Part shown: positions 33,390-41,596 of the stretch, one piece after another
How the letters are laid out: each line of letters starts with the position of its first letter
Numbering within the stretch: position 1 is the stretch's first letter
From: CSP1-5 sp964558395
GTDB lineage: Bacteria > Methylomirabilota > Methylomirabilia > Methylomirabilales > CSP1-5
Length of the DNA: 64,000 nucleotides
Assembly (NCBI GenBank): GCA_964558395.1
Contig: CAZLDS010000011.1
Location: 1-64,000, forward strand
Direction of reading: 5' to 3'
Notes under the pieces: generated by a model
What the model was told of the DNA's origin: nothing
The model's input: only the letters and a program-made list of their open reading frames with translations
Database searches by the model: none
Made by a program: the position numbers and the translations under genes

Positions 33390-34621
33390 GATGCCCTCTC
33401 TCTTTCATGCGAGCTGCGGCGAGCCGTCCACAGGATGAGCAGAAAGAACATTGGGGCACCGACCGCCGCAGGAACGAGAAACCATGCGGCCTTTCCGAAC
33501 ACGGACAGAAGAAGGATAAGATAAATAAAATCTCGGTTCGCGAGGCCATCCAACAGACGAGACATGCCGGGTGCCGGCGTGCGCACGACCGACCGAAAGA
33601 GCGGGCCGTCCTCATGCCTCTCTCGCATCGTGTGCCAATAGACAAACCCGGCCGAGCCCACCGCCCCGGCCACCGCCATGGTCCCGAGCACGAGCGGCCA
33701 TGTCGCCTGAGTCGCAAGGCTCCAGCCGACCGCCATACACGAAAACACGGCGACATGGACCACATTATCTCCCCAGAAATCGATGAGGCCCCCCCAGCGG
33801 GATTCCTGAAATCTCAACCGTGCCAGCTCGCCGTCGCAGCCATCGAGGATGGAGTGTGCCAGGAAGAGCAGCGCCCCCGTGAATTGATATGCCGGCCTCG
33901 ACGAGAGGAAATAGGGTGCGGCTAGTAGTCCTATCCCGATGCTGACGGTCGTCACGGCGCCAGGGGTGACTGGAGTGGAGACGAGCCACCGGGTGATGGC
34001 CAACGAAATTCTGCGTTCCAGATGGCGCGACATGAACCCCTCGGTCTCCTTGATCAACCCCCGCAGAAGCCACCTCTCGGCGTTGCGGACATCGCGTGGT
34101 GTCACGAGCGCAACCATCCCCTCCTGACCAAGCGGTTTGTGAACCATCTTGCGGGATTGTCCCAGCGCGGCGAACACGTCTGGAGGTCGCAGGCCAGATG
34201 ACACGACCGAAAGGATCGCTCGCGAGTCGACGGCATCAATCACGGCGACCGAGGTGCCATCTAGATACAGTTGTTCCGGCGTTATCGGCATCTCCATGAG
34301 CATCCGTAACCATTTCGGGTCGGGAAGAACGTTAGCAGCCAGTAGGACAATCCGCCCAGGCGGCAGCGACTCGATCGGCTCACCAAGAGAAAGCACGATG
34401 GCGGGTGTGCCATCGAGAAGACCCTTAAGCCCGGTGGGCTCAGGACTCAGGACGACAATCCGTCCGAACCCAGCACGACTGGCCGCTAAGACACTCCGAC
34501 GCAGCAGGGGGAGACCCAAGAGCATCGTGCCGGGCGAAACCTCAGTTGGGGCACCGGCGTAATCCGGCGGGATGAACAACAGGCTTGCCACGGCCGCGCG
34601 CTCCTCGATCACAGATTCCAT
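33386..34621 (-). CDS. CDP-alcohol phosphotransferase with degenerate nucleotidyltransferase domain
   Basis: 411 aa. Residues 1-200 resemble a sugar-nucleotidyltransferase fold (GLPLLRRSVLAASRAGFGRI) but lack the GxGxRL loop. From FMSRHLERRISLAITRW on, a membrane CDP-alcohol phosphotransferase follows, with the full signature DGCDGELAR and GGLIDFWGD plus several TM segments. This two-domain order is that of di-myo-inositol-phosphate synthase (IPCT/DIPPS). Joined with ino1 by a 4-base overlap, it probably transfers an inositol- or cyclitol-phosphate to an alcohol. Start at MESVIEERA; a 158-codon upstream extension antisense to nothing useful is rejected. Confidence 0.82.
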   Translation of the reverse strand: MESVIEERAAVASLLFIPPDYAGAPTEVSPGTMLLGLPLLRRSVLAASRAGFGRIVVLSPEPTGLKGLLDGTPAIVLSLGEPIESLPPGRIVLLAANVLPDPKWLRMLMEMPITPEQLYLDGTSVAVIDAVDSRAILSVVSSGLRPPDVFAALGQSRKMVHKPLGQEGMVALVTPRDVRNAERWLLRGLIKETEGFMSRHLERRISLAITRWLVSTPVTPGAVTTVSIGIGLLAAPYFLSSRPAYQFTGALLFLAHSILDGCDGELARLRFQESRWGGLIDFWGDNVVHVAVFSCMAVGWSLATQATWPLVLGTMAVAGAVGSAGFVYWHTMRERHEDGPLFRSVVRTPAPGMSRLLDGLANRDFIYLILLLSVFGKAAWFLVPAAVGAPMFFLLILWTARRSSHERERAS

Positions 34622-35676
34622 GTAGCCTCCACAGCACGCAGCTCCGAAGGCTCCGGGACGGAAACGGATTTCCCGCCCTGTCGGCTCGACTCTTGTGCCA
34701 ACGCCGCAAGTGTAGCACACAGAGACGCCTCCACTACCGTGACACCCCTCTCGGCCGAACGACCGGTCACTTCTGCGACGAAGCCGCTCGCCACACCACT
34801 GAACCAATCCGGGTGATAGGACCCGCTCGATAACGCGGGGGGACACGGCCAGCGCTGTTCGTTCCCCGTGGGACGGGGCATCAGGACCACTGTGTCGTCC
34901 TCGAGTCGAATCTCGCCCCGTGTCCCTTCCAGCCTGGCCCAGTTTCTCCTTACATCGGAGGCCCAGGTGAGAAAAATCTCCGCAGTCGTCGAGGGAAACT
35001 GGAGTCGCACTGTGGCCGTATCCTCGACCGGCCACTCGACATGGCGCCGGGTTTCGAGGTAGGCACTGATGCTCGTCGGCACCTGACCCAACCATTCGGA
35101 TAGGACATAGAACGCATGCCAGCCATGATCCATAAGGATCCCTCCGCCCGCCATGGCCGGATCAACTCGCCAATTTCCCGTCCAAGACTCACCGCTTCCG
35201 GCAGGCTGGGTGCGGAACGTCTGCCATCCGCAGCCCCGAATCTCGCCGATTGCCCCTTCCCGAAGCAGCGCGGACACCTTTCGGACGACCGGCGCCTGAT
35301 GCCAGTTGTGGACGGTGTACAGTACCCGGTCCTTCTCGCCCACAAGTTTGCCCACCGTATCCAGATCACCCCGCCGAGTCACTAACGGCTTCTCGCACAG
35401 CACGTGAAGACCACGCTCAAGGACGCTCCGGATCAGATCGGCGTGTGTCGCCGGGGGGGTGCAGATGTCCACGAAGTCAAGCCCTTCCCCAGCCAACAGC
35501 TCATCCAGAGAGTCGTACCAACGGGCCTGAGGAACGTGGAATCGCAGTTCCCGCGCCCGTGCCGCGTTCGTATCCGTGCCGGCAACGATTTCAATATCGC
35601 ATCGCGCCAGCCATCCCGGGAGATGCCCATGGATCGCCACATTCCCCAGACCGATGATCGCTCCCCGTAACATCAT
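34609..35676 (-). CDS. Gfo/Idh/MocA-family oxidoreductase
   Basis: 355 aa. Rossmann loop GLGNVAIHGHLPGW, the family CEKPL lysine motif near residue 96, and GGGILMDHGWH near 177 in the C-terminal domain. Members oxidise hydroxyls of sugars and inositols with NAD(P); beside inositol phosphate synthase and an aminotransferase, oxidation of a cyclitol to a keto form is a reasonable guess. It overlaps the next gene by 13 bases and abuts the aminotransferase stop. Confidence 0.87.
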   Translation of the reverse strand: MMLRGAIIGLGNVAIHGHLPGWLARCDIEIVAGTDTNAARARELRFHVPQARWYDSLDELLAGEGLDFVDICTPPATHADLIRSVLERGLHVLCEKPLVTRRGDLDTVGKLVGEKDRVLYTVHNWHQAPVVRKVSALLREGAIGEIRGCGWQTFRTQPAGSGESWTGNWRVDPAMAGGGILMDHGWHAFYVLSEWLGQVPTSISAYLETRRHVEWPVEDTATVRLQFPSTTAEIFLTWASDVRRNWARLEGTRGEIRLEDDTVVLMPRPTGNEQRWPCPPALSSGSYHPDWFSGVASGFVAEVTGRSAERGVTVVEASLCATLAALAQESSRQGGKSVSVPEPSELRAVEATWNL

Positions 35677-37005
35677 CTACCCGAGCCGGTACATTTTGGC
35701 GACAGACGCCATGGCTTCATCCAAGATCGCCACCCCCTCCAATGCCGTCTCTTCGTTAATCACGAGAGGGGGATTGATGCGGATGATATGGGAGTAGCAC
35801 ATGGCCACGAGTCCCCGCCGCAAACACTCCTGATAGAGTCCCTGAGTCACATCCTTCTGAGGGGGCTCTTTCGTGGTGCGGTCTTTCACCAACTCCACCC
35901 CAAGCATCAGACCTTTTCCGCGGACGTCTCCTACGAACCGATACTTCTCCTTGAGGGCTTGCAGCCTGGACAGCATTGCCGCCCCCACGCGCTCCGCGTT
36001 TGTAACCAGATCCTCCTTTAGGATGATTTCCAGTGACGTGAGACCCGCGGCGGCGGCGAGTGGATTCCCGCCGTAACTCGATGAGCTCCCGCTCGGATTC
36101 GCAAAGGGTTTCGCCTGTGTCAGTGCGTCCGTCGAGATGATTCCACTGACCGGAAATCCGCCTCCGATGCCTTTGCCCACCGTGAGCACATCGGGCACGA
36201 CCCCATCGTGATCGCACCCCCACATTTTCCCCGTGCGCCCGAATCCGGTCAGCATCTCATCACAAATCAATAACGCATCATGCTCCTTGGCGATCGCCTG
36301 GATCGCCGTAAGAAAACCTTCCGGGGGGACGACATTCCCAGCGGTGCCTTGCATCGGCTCGACGATGATCGCCGCAATTTCCCCCTGCGTCTGGTATCGA
36401 ATCACATCACGCAGATGCTCCGCGCACGCAATGCCGCATTCTGGATACCGCAGACTCAAGGGACACCGGTAGCAATTGGCGTAGGGAGAGACGTAGAGAC
36501 CCGGCATGAACGGCCCCAGATGTTGCTTGAATTCGTCCCCGAGAAGCCCCAACACCCCTCCCGTCTTCCCGTGAAATCCGCCCCAGAATCCGATGAACTC
36601 AAACTTCCGAGTGGCGGACTTGGCGAGCCGCAAGGCCGCTTCTACGCCTTCGGCGCCTCCGGAGTACAACTGGATACGTGTCAGCCCCTCCGGAGTGACC
36701 GAGGCGAGCAATTCCAGAAACCGGGTCCGGGTTTCCGTGGTGAAGCTGCCGAAAGTCAGGCGTTCGACCTGCCGCTTTAACGCCTCCACATAGTGGGGAT
36801 GACAGTGGCCGAGGCTTCCGACGCCGATTCCCGCAACGAAATCGATGTACTGGTTCCCATCTTCATCGATCAACGTGCAGCCGCTCCCCCGAGCCATGGC
36901 CAATCCGGAATACAGAGCAATGGACTGGAGCCCAGGGGCTATGTAGCGCTGCTCCCGTGCCACGACCTTTTTCGATCGGGGACCCGGTACGTCCCGTTTC
37001 ATCAC
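35677..37005 (-). CDS. class III (PLP) aminotransferase
   Basis: 442 aa, fold-type I. PLP contacts include the SGGAEGVEAALRLAK block, LICDEMLTGFGRTG and the Schiff-base lysine in LTVGKGIGGGFP. A Cys-rich insertion, NCYRCPLSLRYPECGIAC near residue 180, could bind metal or an iron-sulfur cluster. Class III enzymes usually use omega-amino acids or keto sugars. In this operon it could aminate a keto-cyclitol made by the dehydrogenase encoded next to it. Overlaps the ATP-grasp gene by four bases. Confidence 0.88.
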   Translation of the reverse strand: MMKRDVPGPRSKKVVAREQRYIAPGLQSIALYSGLAMARGSGCTLIDEDGNQYIDFVAGIGVGSLGHCHPHYVEALKRQVERLTFGSFTTETRTRFLELLASVTPEGLTRIQLYSGGAEGVEAALRLAKSATRKFEFIGFWGGFHGKTGGVLGLLGDEFKQHLGPFMPGLYVSPYANCYRCPLSLRYPECGIACAEHLRDVIRYQTQGEIAAIIVEPMQGTAGNVVPPEGFLTAIQAIAKEHDALLICDEMLTGFGRTGKMWGCDHDGVVPDVLTVGKGIGGGFPVSGIISTDALTQAKPFANPSGSSSSYGGNPLAAAAGLTSLEIILKEDLVTNAERVGAAMLSRLQALKEKYRFVGDVRGKGLMLGVELVKDRTTKEPPQKDVTQGLYQECLRRGLVAMCYSHIIRINPPLVINEETALEGVAILDEAMASVAKMYRLG

Positions 37006-37841
37006 GCCAATCCCCTGATGAACCGGCTTTCGAGGTAGGCCGCGATCTGAACGGACGCCTCATCCCGGTAGAGCGCGAAGCTGGGCCATGCATTCAGATC
37101 AATGAGGACCAGCTGTCCGTCCCGACGCGCGATGGCATCCCCTCCGTACACCTCCAGGCCCAATGCCGCCGCCGCCCGCTGTGTCAATGAGGCCAGCCTC
37201 TTTGGATCGAAGGTGTAACCCGCTACGTGCTGGTCCTTGTGGTAGAACCACTGAAACCATCGCTCTTGTTCCGGATGCCGATCCGGATCGCCTACACCAT
37301 AAAACTTAATGAGATCCCCTGGCACATGTTCTTGGATCACTGCCCGAGGAATGTCACGGTTGGCAAGATCGCGCAGGGCTTCCTGGGCCTGTGCCCGGCT
37401 GGAGACAAACACCACATCGCCTTCCTGGGTGTTATGTACGTCGCCCCGTTTGACCCACACCGGTTTAGACACATTCAGGTCTGTCGATGTCGTAGAGACG
37501 AATAGATTTGGGGGAAACGGAATGCCGGCCTGCTCGATGAGGGAGATCATCCGGTCCCGGTACGTGTTCAGCACGGCCACAGGACTATTGACCTGAAGCA
37601 CGCCGTCACTCTCCCACCGGCGAAGCAGATCGAGGACCCCAGGACGCTCACACATCAGGAAGACAAACGGCGGGGGTTGATCGACTATCCTGTTGACCTC
37701 CTCGGGGTTATGAAGGCCCATCTGAAACCCTTTGGCTTCGAGATGCTTGGCAGCCAACCGCAGGATTTCGGCATCATCAAATTCCCGTCCAGGCGAATGG
37801 GCGCGTTCCCGGAAAATGCCCCAGCAGCGCCGGTCCGTCAC
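37002..37841 (-). CDS. ATP-grasp ligase-like protein
   Basis: 279 aa with RimK/ATP-grasp layout: an N-terminal pre-ATP domain, then PVWVKRGDVHN and AVIQEHVPGDLIKFYGV in the ATP-binding part, and a closing VYGGDAIARRDGQLVLIDLNAWPS that holds the magnesium-binding acidic and Asn residues. Ligates a carboxylate to an amine or thiol through an acyl phosphate; substrate unknown. Four-base overlaps with both neighbours tie it to the cyclitol block. Confidence 0.8.
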   Translation of the reverse strand: MTDRRCWGIFRERAHSPGREFDDAEILRLAAKHLEAKGFQMGLHNPEEVNRIVDQPPPFVFLMCERPGVLDLLRRWESDGVLQVNSPVAVLNTYRDRMISLIEQAGIPFPPNLFVSTTSTDLNVSKPVWVKRGDVHNTQEGDVVFVSSRAQAQEALRDLANRDIPRAVIQEHVPGDLIKFYGVGDPDRHPEQERWFQWFYHKDQHVAGYTFDPKRLASLTQRAAAALGLEVYGGDAIARRDGQLVLIDLNAWPSFALYRDEASVQIAAYLESRFIRGLA

Positions 37842-38575
37842 GCCGCACCTCCCGTCCGATCCTGCCCGATTTGACTCTCGTGGTGGGCCAGACTTTCGGC
37901 CAGCATGATATCCGCAGCCCGATCCACGTCCACGACGACTGGAAGGACGACGCCGTACATCGGTTCGCCTCGATCCAGGAGCCAGCCGAGGAAGCCCCGT
38001 AGATTCCTCACCTCCGGTGGAGGCGACACGCGCCGCACCCGCTCCGGAACGAGGTACATCCCTGCCGTGACGACTTCTCCGGAGTCACCTCCGAGACGCG
38101 TGATGCGACCCGATGCATCGACGCCCGCCCAGAGTGGTCTCTCGTCATCCACGAATGGCGTCACTGCGAGGACGGTGGCGTCCGGCGGGAGCGCACGGGC
38201 AGCGCGCACAAAGGTGAGGAACGCCTCTTCGGGGCACCAGGCGTCCACCGTGGAAATCAGGGCCCGGCCTGAACCCAGGCGCCCCGCCACTTCCAAGAAG
38301 CTTTCAAGCGACGAGTCGGTCGTCTTCACGATGATGTGCGCCTCGAGATTCGAAAACCGTGTCTGTATCCAGCTCTCGCACTCGCGATCCCGCTCGTTGA
38401 CGATAATCACAAGCGACGAAATCTCGGCAGCCACAAAGTTTCGTATGACGTGCTCGATCAACGTCATGCCGGCGACAGGGACCAGAGGCTTCGGCATCCT
38501 CCAACCTGCCCGCCGCAGGCGGCTGCCTGCCCCGGCTGCGATGATTCCTCCTCGGATGGTCGGCTCGCTGCTCAC
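37838..38575 (-). CDS. sugar/inositol-phosphate nucleotidyltransferase
   Basis: 245 aa. Complete N-terminal signature GGIIAAGAGSRLRRAG, followed by MPKPLVPVAGMTLIEHVI, of the NTP_transferase family; metal-binding Asp in ISTVDAWCP. It likely makes an NDP- or CDP-activated sugar or cyclitol, complementing the inactive-looking domain of the CDP-alcohol phosphotransferase. Start is GTG overlapping the HAD stop (GTGA); a longer frame through the HAD gene is rejected. Confidence 0.83.
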   Translation of the reverse strand: MSSEPTIRGGIIAAGAGSRLRRAGWRMPKPLVPVAGMTLIEHVIRNFVAAEISSLVIIVNERDRECESWIQTRFSNLEAHIIVKTTDSSLESFLEVAGRLGSGRALISTVDAWCPEEAFLTFVRAARALPPDATVLAVTPFVDDERPLWAGVDASGRITRLGGDSGEVVTAGMYLVPERVRRVSPPPEVRNLRGFLGWLLDRGEPMYGVVLPVVVDVDRAADIMLAESLAHHESQIGQDRTGGAA

Positions 38576-39297
38576 AACAACAACTCCCGTAACCCCTCGA
38601 GGGTATGGACGACGGGGTCCTTGGGACAGCACGGCCCATCGCCCGGGGAGAGGCCCGGTGTCAGCCAGACGTGGGCCATCCCGATCCCGCGGGCGCCCGC
38701 CATGTCTCGCCGTAAAGAGTCTCCCACAAAGACGGCCTGGGGCGGATCGGTACGCAACGCCTCCAATGCCACCAAAAAGATCCGCGGATCGGGCTTGACA
38801 CATCCGACATGCGCGGAGTCCACGACCACCGTCAGAAACGAACTCAGCCCCACCTCATGACAGATCGTGGCAAGGTTTCCATAGAAGTTTGAGACGATCC
38901 CGAGCCGATACCGGTGGCTGAGCACCTCCAAGAGTTGGGCATTAGTAGACAGTCGCTCGCGTGCGCCATCCACGAAACGCTTGGTAATTCTCTCCGTAAG
39001 CATCCCGTCCTGCAAGTCCAGCGCGTGGGTCACATCCCCCACAAGTCGCATCACAGTATCCCAAAGTCGGAGGGTGACAGGAATGGCGCCTACGAGGGCG
39101 TCATCCGATGCGTAGAATGCCTGGTCAAACTTTTCCGCAGACACCTCAACGCCTTCGTCGCGATACAACCGAAAGAAGCGTTCCTTCCATGGAATCCCGT
39201 CGGCGTCTAATGTACCGCCAAAGTCGAACAGCACGGAGGTCCATGGGAGCTTCTTCCCCGTCGGCCATGAACGCGGCATATGCTGACGTGCGTGCAT
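38572..39297 (-). CDS. HAD-superfamily phosphatase
   Basis: 241 aa. Motif I FDFGGTLDADG, with both aspartates, near residue 25; motif II LGIVSNFYGN; motif III lysine in CVKPDPRIF; motif IV FVGDSLRRDMAGA. Probably dephosphorylates a small phosphorylated metabolite. Its stop overlaps the nucleotidyltransferase start. First gene of the tightly overlapping cyclitol block, seven bases after the HpnL-like gene. ATG start with only a weak ribosome-binding site. Confidence 0.87.
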   Translation of the reverse strand: MHARQHMPRSWPTGKKLPWTSVLFDFGGTLDADGIPWKERFFRLYRDEGVEVSAEKFDQAFYASDDALVGAIPVTLRLWDTVMRLVGDVTHALDLQDGMLTERITKRFVDGARERLSTNAQLLEVLSHRYRLGIVSNFYGNLATICHEVGLSSFLTVVVDSAHVGCVKPDPRIFLVALEALRTDPPQAVFVGDSLRRDMAGARGIGMAHVWLTPGLSPGDGPCCPKDPVVHTLEGLRELLL

Positions 39298-39304
39298 CCA
39301 CGTC

Positions 39305-40330
39305 CTACGAGCTTGGAGAATCTGACAGGTCCAGCCGGCTCAATCGCGCGCCATACCTTTTCAAGAGGACGACCAACCCCGGCACAATCCAGACCAGTTC
39401 CCGGGCGCGGCGGACGAGTCCGTAGGCCACCCCTTCTGCGGCCGGCAAACCGAGCACCATGAACACCCCTACCCGCACGCCTTCCGCCGTCCCCACCCGT
39501 CCCGGGACGAACACGAGCAGGCTGTTGAGAATCGCTGCGAGTGTCTCGATAGCGACGGCTGTCGCCCACCCCTCGGTCGGCGCCAGGAGACGCAGGACCA
39601 GGTACGTCTCCAGGAGCCCCCCGCACCATCCGACGAAGCACCAGGCCGCCGACGCCGCAAACAAGCCGCTCTGCTTCCTACTATAGAAGGGTTGGATCTT
39701 GGCATCAAGCGCCTCCGCCAAGGGTTGATACGACCTGAGACGGGTCGTGAATCGTCTCCACTTGGCCAACCGATGCAGGATCGGCGAAAACGTTCCCTTG
39801 CGGAGCCCCATACTCGCCAGGATGAGCCCGACCCCGAACGCACCCATGAACACCGCGGCAGTGACCTTGACCGGCGTTGACAGGTCAAATTGCGTGAGAC
39901 ACACCACCATACCGGCCACAAGAAATACCCACTGCGCCAGCAGCTCGGTGTGCTTATATACCGTGATCGAGGCCAGCGCGTCCCTGAGTCCCAGGGTGTC
40001 GCGCGAGAGATCGGCCTTCACCGGCTCCCCCGCAAAATTGGCCGAGGGGACGAGGTAATTGACCGAGGATCCAGCGAGATACACCCCAAACAGCCTCAGA
40101 AACTTCCCGTGCCGCGACTCGGGGTCAATGAGCACCCACCATCCGCGCGCAAAGGCAAGCTCGGCGAAGCCATAGAGTGCACAGAGGGCGAAGAACCACG
40201 GCCCGATCGCCGAAAGGTTGGCCTCGATGGCGGGCCACCTCACAACCCAGAGGATCCACCCGATCAGGCCGATGCCGGCCACGACCATCCCGATCCTCCA
40301 GAGTTGCCTCAGCCCGTGTCGCTCACGCAT
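39305..40330 (-). CDS. HpnL-like integral membrane protein (lysylphosphatidylglycerol-synthase TM family)
   Basis: 341 aa with about eight hydrophobic segments and the family blocks YLAGSSVNYLVPSANFAGEP near residue 95 and FVPGRVGTAEGVRVG near 280. Related to the membrane half of MprF and to HpnL, a hopanoid-cluster protein; probably a lipid flippase. The start is the ATG with AGGAG upstream; earlier codons lie in the 123-base spacer after the amidinotransferase gene. Location between a hopanoid cyclase and the cyclitol block suits transport of a modified lipid. Confidence 0.75.
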   Translation of the reverse strand: MRERHGLRQLWRIGMVVAGIGLIGWILWVVRWPAIEANLSAIGPWFFALCALYGFAELAFARGWWVLIDPESRHGKFLRLFGVYLAGSSVNYLVPSANFAGEPVKADLSRDTLGLRDALASITVYKHTELLAQWVFLVAGMVVCLTQFDLSTPVKVTAAVFMGAFGVGLILASMGLRKGTFSPILHRLAKWRRFTTRLRSYQPLAEALDAKIQPFYSRKQSGLFAASAAWCFVGWCGGLLETYLVLRLLAPTEGWATAVAIETLAAILNSLLVFVPGRVGTAEGVRVGVFMVLGLPAAEGVAYGLVRRARELVWIVPGLVVLLKRYGARLSRLDLSDSPSS

Positions 40331-40453
40331 GTGGCATGACTCCTTGCTCCAGACCAACAGTGCTCCCCGACTCCCCACACTCAAGAGCCCTGGCAAGAAC
40401 AGCTCAGTTTATGTGATATTGCGATTGGAGTCCACTTGGAAAAGGAGAAGGGA

Positions 40454-41563
40454 CTAAAAATAGGACTGTAATGCTCCTCTCCTCCGTATATCGAGAGTGG
40501 CACAATGGAAGGCGCCACCAAAGGGTCTGTAGTGGGAGAAAGGGCAGGGAATGGGATTGAATCCCCAGTCTTTGAGTGCTCTCATCATGGACTGTTGCGA
40601 CTTTTCTACGATCACCCGCTTCTCATCGAGCATCAAGACGTTTACGCTGATCCACTTGCTCACGAAAGAGAGGACGTATCCAGGCACAGGATCGGGCTCA
40701 GGAGCGACGAGGATATCCCAGGATTTAAAGACCTTCGGGAGTTTGTTCGTATCGGTCCACTCGGGATTCACCAAAAGCTTCCCCGGTGCCAAGGGCTGAA
40801 GCGTGGAATCAATGTGCATCGGGTGCCGACACCGACTTTCGACCTCGTGGATTCTGTATTTCTCCCCCAAATGCCGTCGCAGCCATTCGATCCCGGCCCG
40901 ATTGGACACGTTACTCCTGATGCAAAAGATATCTCTGCCACACCGAATGAAATCTGCGGCGTCAAAGACGGGTTCGGATTCGTTCGTCACATAATGCCGT
41001 GGTGGACCGGCTTTCGGGGATTTGTACTTATCATCGTACAGGGAATCAAGCAACTGAGGCCTCGGCGCTGCCGTCCATCGCGCACCTTGCGCGAAGTATT
41101 CTTTGAACAATGCACGATAGGCATCCATTTCAAAGTACCGCGAGCGCCAGGGGGAGGGGGTTTCAATAATCTCATCCCCGATAATCAGAATGCAATCTCG
41201 TGGACATGCCGTGGTATATCCCTGGGCTGTCCAGTGCGGTGTCTTATACCGCACAGAGAAATCCACAATGTCCGGCCGTCGCACGACGACCCCCTCAGAT
41301 TCCAAAATGTGAACAAACTCATCGAGTTCTTTCTGGGCAGGCTCAACGAGCCTTTTCGGATAGCGGCGTCCTGCGAACGGACGGTAGAGGACGGCAGCCA
41401 TTTTCGGCAGCTTATACGTCACCATGACATGATTGGAAGGAATCGTCGCACCGTCTAACCGACCGACGATGATCTCCTCGAGGGGATCCCATTCATTATG
41501 AGAGTTGACAGGGCACGCGTTCCCTTCGGTGATGCGTGGTGATTCGGTGATGAATCCATCCAT
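40454..41563 (-). CDS. glycine amidinotransferase-family enzyme
   Basis: 369 aa, close to AGAT/StrB1 length. Transfers the amidino group of arginine to an amine, giving a guanidine. Catalytic triad regions are intact: EPVFDAADF (Asp about 201-204), HPMHIDSTL (His250) and GGAFHCATLDI (Cys354). Relatives make guanidinoacetate or guanidino-cyclitols (StrB1 in streptomycin synthesis). It sits directly after squalene-hopene cyclase and before an inositol/cyclitol block, so an amino-cyclitol or aminohopanoid acceptor is more attractive than glycine; that is inference. Confidence 0.88.
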   Translation of the reverse strand: MDGFITESPRITEGNACPVNSHNEWDPLEEIIVGRLDGATIPSNHVMVTYKLPKMAAVLYRPFAGRRYPKRLVEPAQKELDEFVHILESEGVVVRRPDIVDFSVRYKTPHWTAQGYTTACPRDCILIIGDEIIETPSPWRSRYFEMDAYRALFKEYFAQGARWTAAPRPQLLDSLYDDKYKSPKAGPPRHYVTNESEPVFDAADFIRCGRDIFCIRSNVSNRAGIEWLRRHLGEKYRIHEVESRCRHPMHIDSTLQPLAPGKLLVNPEWTDTNKLPKVFKSWDILVAPEPDPVPGYVLSFVSKWISVNVLMLDEKRVIVEKSQQSMMRALKDWGFNPIPCPFSHYRPFGGAFHCATLDIRRRGALQSYF

Positions 41564-41596
41564 GGACCGGGACCTCCCTGGAGGGAGACAACAGGA

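Noticed and set aside
34622..35095. 158-codon N-terminal extension of the CDP-alcohol phosphotransferase
   Set aside because: It lies wholly inside the Gfo/Idh gene in another frame and has low-complexity composition; the ATG at 34621 fits the family.
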